The notes beneath the pieces are model-generated. The model was given only the letters and a program-made list of their open reading frames with translations, searched no databases and was not told where the DNA came from. Both the position numbers and the translations under genes were made by a program. A stretch of 36,858 bases of DNA from Ectothiorhodospiraceae bacterium (GTDB taxonomy: Bacteria > Pseudomonadota > Gammaproteobacteria > Nitrococcales > Aquisalimonadaceae): positions 1 to 36,858 of the forward strand of contig SLLM01000337.1 of assembly GCA_007134055.1 (NCBI GenBank). Direction: 5' to 3'. Below, in pieces: positions 34,224 to 36,858 of the stretch; positions within the stretch are counted from its first letter, which is position 1; every line of letters begins with the position of its first letter.

Positions 34224-35219
34224 ATGCCGGTCCCAGTTGCGATCAATGGTCTTGGGCGTGTTGGCCGCGCCGTGCTGAAGATCCTGCAGGAACATGAAGA
34301 ATTCGAACTGGTCGCGGTCAATGATGTGGCCAGCCCGGAGGATCTTGCTTATCTGCTGCACTATGACTCCTTCTACGGTCGCTATCACAAGCCCGTGCGC
34401 CATGAAGGCGATGCGTTGATCATCGGTGAGACCCGGTGCAGGGTCCTGGGTGAGGCGGATCCTGCCCGCCTGCCCTGGTCGCAACTGGGTGTGGCACTGG
34501 TACTCGACTGCACCGGCAAGTTCACCCGGCGGGAGGAGCTGCAGAAACACCTGGATGCCGGTGCGCAACGAGTGCTGCTGTCGGCTCCGGCCAAGGGGGA
34601 GGATGTGCCCTTCGTGGTCTACGGCGTCAACGAGGTGGAGGCAGATGCGCAGATCATCTCCTGTGCAAGCTGCACCACCAACTGCATCGCGCCGGTGATC
34701 GAAGTGATGGGCCGGCGGATCGGCGTGCGCAAGGCCATCATGACCACCATCCACTCCTACACCGTGTCCCAGCCGCTGGTGGACGTACCCGCGAAGAAGC
34801 GCCGCCGGGGCCGGGCCGGAGCGATCAATTTCGTGCCCACAAGCACCGGTGCAGCCCAGGCAACCACGCGGGCGCTTCCCCAGTACGAGGGGCGATTCGA
34901 CGGCGTGGCGGTGAGGGCTCCCGTACCAGTGGGATCCATGGCGGACATCACCCTGGTCACGGAAAAGCCCACCAGTGCGGAGGAGGTCAACGCCATCTTC
35001 GAAGAAGAGGCGGCCACCCCGCGTTACCAGGGGGTTCTCGGTGTGACGCGGGATGCCATTGTCTCCTCCGACATAATCCAGGACCCGCGGGCTTCCATCG
35101 TTGATTTATCGCTCACGCAGGTGGTGGACGGTGATCTGGTGAAGATCATGAGCTGGTACGACAACGAATGGGGCTATGCCGCACAGATGGTCCGGCAGGC
35201 CCTGCGGCTGGTCGGCTGA
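34224..35219 (+). CDS. gap: Glyceraldehyde-3-phosphate dehydrogenase, type I
   Basis: Oxidises glyceraldehyde 3-phosphate to 1,3-bisphosphoglycerate with NAD(P)+. It has 331 residues. The Rossmann motif INGLGRVGR is at the N-terminus, the catalytic Cys150 is in SCASCTTNCIAP, His177 is in TIHSYT, and C-terminal SWYDNEWGYA is the family signature. The S-loop reads VSQPLVDVPAKKRRRGRAGAINFVPTSTGAA by segments; the (S/A)QxxVDxPxKKxRRGRA form resembles haloarchaeal and some other non-enterobacterial GAPDHs more than E. coli GapA (NDQ...LDLPHKDLRRARA). Start 34224 has GGGGGAG 7 nt upstream. It is likely a dedicated low-oxygen isozyme. Confidence 0.95.
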   Translation: MPVPVAINGLGRVGRAVLKILQEHEEFELVAVNDVASPEDLAYLLHYDSFYGRYHKPVRHEGDALIIGETRCRVLGEADPARLPWSQLGVALVLDCTGKFTRREELQKHLDAGAQRVLLSAPAKGEDVPFVVYGVNEVEADAQIISCASCTTNCIAPVIEVMGRRIGVRKAIMTTIHSYTVSQPLVDVPAKKRRRGRAGAINFVPTSTGAAQATTRALPQYEGRFDGVAVRAPVPVGSMADITLVTEKPTSAEEVNAIFEEEAATPRYQGVLGVTRDAIVSSDIIQDPRASIVDLSLTQVVDGDLVKIMSWYDNEWGYAAQMVRQALRLVG

Positions 35220-35267
35220 GCAGCGGCCGCGGACGCCGTCATGGCCCGGGGAACGAGGCGGGGATTC

Positions 35268-36836
35268 ATGCCCGCTGCCGTCCTGTTCGACATGGACGGG
35301 GTAGTGACCGATACCGCAGCGGCTCATGCTGCGGCCTGGAAGCGCCTGTTCGACGAATATCTTCAGCGCCGGGCGGAACGGGAGGGAAAACCGTTTCTCC
35401 CGTTCGACAGCAGAGCGGATTACACCCGATACGTGGACGGAAAGCCGCGCAACGAGGGGGTCGTCAGCTTTCTGCGATCCCGGGGTATCGAGCTTCCTTG
35501 TGGGGCACCGGATGAAGGGGCGGATTGCGAGACGGTGTGGGGTCTCAGCAATCGCAAGGATCGCTATTTCCACGCCTGGCTTGAGACACACCGGGTGCGC
35601 GCATTCCCGGGAACCTTGCGGTTGATCGGAGAGTTGCAGGCGGCCGGTATCCCCATCGCCGTATTCTCGGCCAGTCTCAATGCGGAGGTCGTCCTGCGCA
35701 GCGCGGGAGTTCTGGAGCTGTTCGATGCACGATTGGACGGTGCAGAGTTGTCACGGCTGGGGCTTTCCGGAAAACCCGCGCCGGACATGCTGCTGGAAGC
35801 GGCGCGGCGGCTGAACGCCCCGCCGGCGGAGACCGTGATCGTGGAGGACGCCATAGCCGGTGTTCAGGCGGGCCGCACTGGCGGTTTCGGTCTGGTGGTG
35901 GGGGTGGACCGGGGGGCCGGGCATGACGCCTTGAACACCGCCGGTGCGCACCTGGTGGTGGATGATTCCGGCGAACTGCGCTGCGTCCCCGGCCGGGGGC
36001 TGGAGTGCCGCCGGCTGGCCGACTTGCCCTCTGCGCTGGATCGGGAGGACGGGGTTCGCCGGCGTCTGGCCGGACGGCGGGCGACGGTTTTTCTCGACTA
36101 CGACGGTACGCTGACCCCCATCGTCCAGGACCACACCCGGGCCTGCCTTCCCGCGCCCATGCGGGCGGCGGTGGTACGGCTCGCCCGCTGCTGCCCGGTC
36201 ACCATCATCAGCGGTCGGGATCTGGCTCGCCTGCATGAGTTGGTGGCGCTGGAGTCGGTCACGCTGGCGGGCAGCCATGGATTTCAGATCACCTTGCCCG
36301 AGGGCAGGGGGGGCGGCCTTGAGAAGGGATCCGAGTTCCTGCCGCTGCTGGATCAGGCGGAACGGACGCTGCGCCGGCGGCTGGCGGACATCCCCGGTCA
36401 CGATGTGGAGCGTAAGCGGTTCAGCATCGCCGTTCACTACCGGCAGGTAGCCGACGGTGACGTGGCCGCCCTGCGTGCGGTAGTTGATGAAGTTCTCAAG
36501 ATGCATTCGCAGTTGCGGCTTGGCCATGGCAAGAAGGTGTTCGAGATCCGCCCCGACGTTTCCTGGGGCAAGGGGCATGCCGTCCAGTGGATCCTGCGTG
36601 AGCAGGGCCTCGACCACGCCGGGGCCGTTCCCCTGTACATCGGCGACGATCTCACGGATGAGGATGCCTTTCGCGTTCTGGCGGGCTGGGGCATCTGCAT
36701 CGCCGTGCGTCACCGGGAGGATCGTCGGACGGCTGCCGACTTTACGCTGGCGGACGTTTCCGAGGTCCGGAAGCTGCTGGAACTGCTGCCCGCGGTGATC
36801 CGGGGGCGGAGCTCCCGGGGAGGAGAGACGCCGTAA
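35268..36836 (+). CDS. Beta-phosphoglucomutase-like HAD / trehalose-6-phosphate phosphatase fusion
   Basis: A 522-residue two-domain protein. The N-terminal half (about 1-245) is a HAD-IA hydrolase of the beta-phosphoglucomutase type: nucleophile Asp8 and acid/base Asp10 in LFDMDGVVTDTA, then VDGKPRNEGVVSFLRSRG and VEDAIAGVQAG. The C-terminal half (about 265-505) is OtsB-like: Asp277/Asp279 in FLDYDGTLTPIV, IISGRD, HGKKVFEIRP and YIGDDLTDEDAF. It would convert beta-glucose 1-phosphate to glucose 6-phosphate and remove phosphate from trehalose 6-phosphate. Start 35268 (GGCGGGG upstream, just before the HAD motif) is preferred to 35241. Its stop overlaps the next start (TAATG). Confidence 0.88.
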   Translation: MPAAVLFDMDGVVTDTAAAHAAAWKRLFDEYLQRRAEREGKPFLPFDSRADYTRYVDGKPRNEGVVSFLRSRGIELPCGAPDEGADCETVWGLSNRKDRYFHAWLETHRVRAFPGTLRLIGELQAAGIPIAVFSASLNAEVVLRSAGVLELFDARLDGAELSRLGLSGKPAPDMLLEAARRLNAPPAETVIVEDAIAGVQAGRTGGFGLVVGVDRGAGHDALNTAGAHLVVDDSGELRCVPGRGLECRRLADLPSALDREDGVRRRLAGRRATVFLDYDGTLTPIVQDHTRACLPAPMRAAVVRLARCCPVTIISGRDLARLHELVALESVTLAGSHGFQITLPEGRGGGLEKGSEFLPLLDQAERTLRRRLADIPGHDVERKRFSIAVHYRQVADGDVAALRAVVDEVLKMHSQLRLGHGKKVFEIRPDVSWGKGHAVQWILREQGLDHAGAVPLYIGDDLTDEDAFRVLAGWGICIAVRHREDRRTAADFTLADVSEVRKLLELLPAVIRGRSSRGGETP

Positions 36837-36858
36837 TGTCCCACGGAAGTGACAGCGA
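36836..36858 (+). CDS. Start of a further gene, truncated by the window edge
   Basis: An ATG at 36836-36838 overlaps the preceding stop (TAATG) and follows GGAGGAGAG at about 9 nt. Only MSHGSDS is visible, so the product cannot be named. Genes next to beta-PGM/OtsB fusions commonly encode GH65 disaccharide phosphorylases or other trehalose enzymes; that is a guess from context. Confidence 0.6.

Noticed and set aside
1-36858. CRISPR arrays, insertion sequences, prophage, integrase or tRNA attachment-site duplications.
   Set aside because: No regular repeats, transposase or integrase motifs were seen, and the three tRNA 3' ends were not noticed again in the window.

Overview
The window is GC-rich DNA from a bacterial chromosome. 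Gene order and protein types point to a gammaproteobacterium. The run tRNA-Leu, tig, clpP, clpX, lon, hupB, tRNA-Val, tRNA-Asp, ppiD is the classic gammaproteobacterial protein-quality-control block. I would guess an Ectothiorhodospiraceae/Chromatiales-like organism, but that is inference from gene content and not a database result. No rRNA, CRISPR array, insertion sequence, prophage or integration scar was seen.

Layout. (1) 1-2445: a truncated PCu(A)C copper chaperone and a DUF2946-like small protein, both on the minus strand, then a periplasmic substrate-binding protein on the plus strand. A promoter-like site with a 19-bp spacer and an internal dyad (880-910) lies between them. (2) 2446-12316: a possible efflux-OMP remnant, then the housekeeping block tRNA-Leu(UAG), trigger factor, ClpP, ClpX, Lon, HU-beta, two tRNAs, a strong terminator and PpiD. 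(3) 12528-20920: FabI (minus strand), a four-gene peptide ABC importer (yejABEF type) and the ribosome-assembly GTPase Der. (4) 20950-36858: an accessory, mostly minus-strand region. It holds a PII-like protein, glucokinase, a CBS-pair protein, two small cysteine-rich proteins, the RNA ligase RtcB with archease and a DUF3775 protein, a Crp/Fnr regulator, a lone receiver domain, a FixJ-type response regulator, a three-PAS FixL-type histidine kinase, an archaeal-type (class V) FBP aldolase/phosphatase, an alpha-glucan phosphorylase, a GAPDH and a beta-phosphoglucomutase/trehalose-phosphatase fusion. A further gene starts at the right edge.

How region 4 may work. The kinase's third PAS domain keeps the histidine and arginine expected of a heme-PAS oxygen sensor of the FixL type. 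FixJ overlaps it by 11 bp. The Crp/Fnr protein lacks the iron-sulfur cysteines of FNR, which makes it FixK-like. Four FNR/FixK-type dyads (TTGAY-N4-GTCAW) lie in intergenic gaps at 23402, 26161, 31468 and 34136. For three of them a -10-like hexamer sits 32-33 bp from the dyad centre, the geometry of class II FNR activation. They precede, respectively, the cysteine-protein/CBS/glucokinase genes, the DUF3775/archease/RtcB/metallothionein-like genes, the divergent FBPase and glucan phosphorylase genes, and GAPDH. I read the region as a self-contained low-oxygen regulon that couples stored-glucan breakdown and lower glycolysis to RNA repair. That RNA ligase and archease should sit inside an oxygen-controlled storage-carbon regulon is the most interesting hypothesis here. 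All functional statements come from reading the sequence and knowledge of the families; no searches were run.
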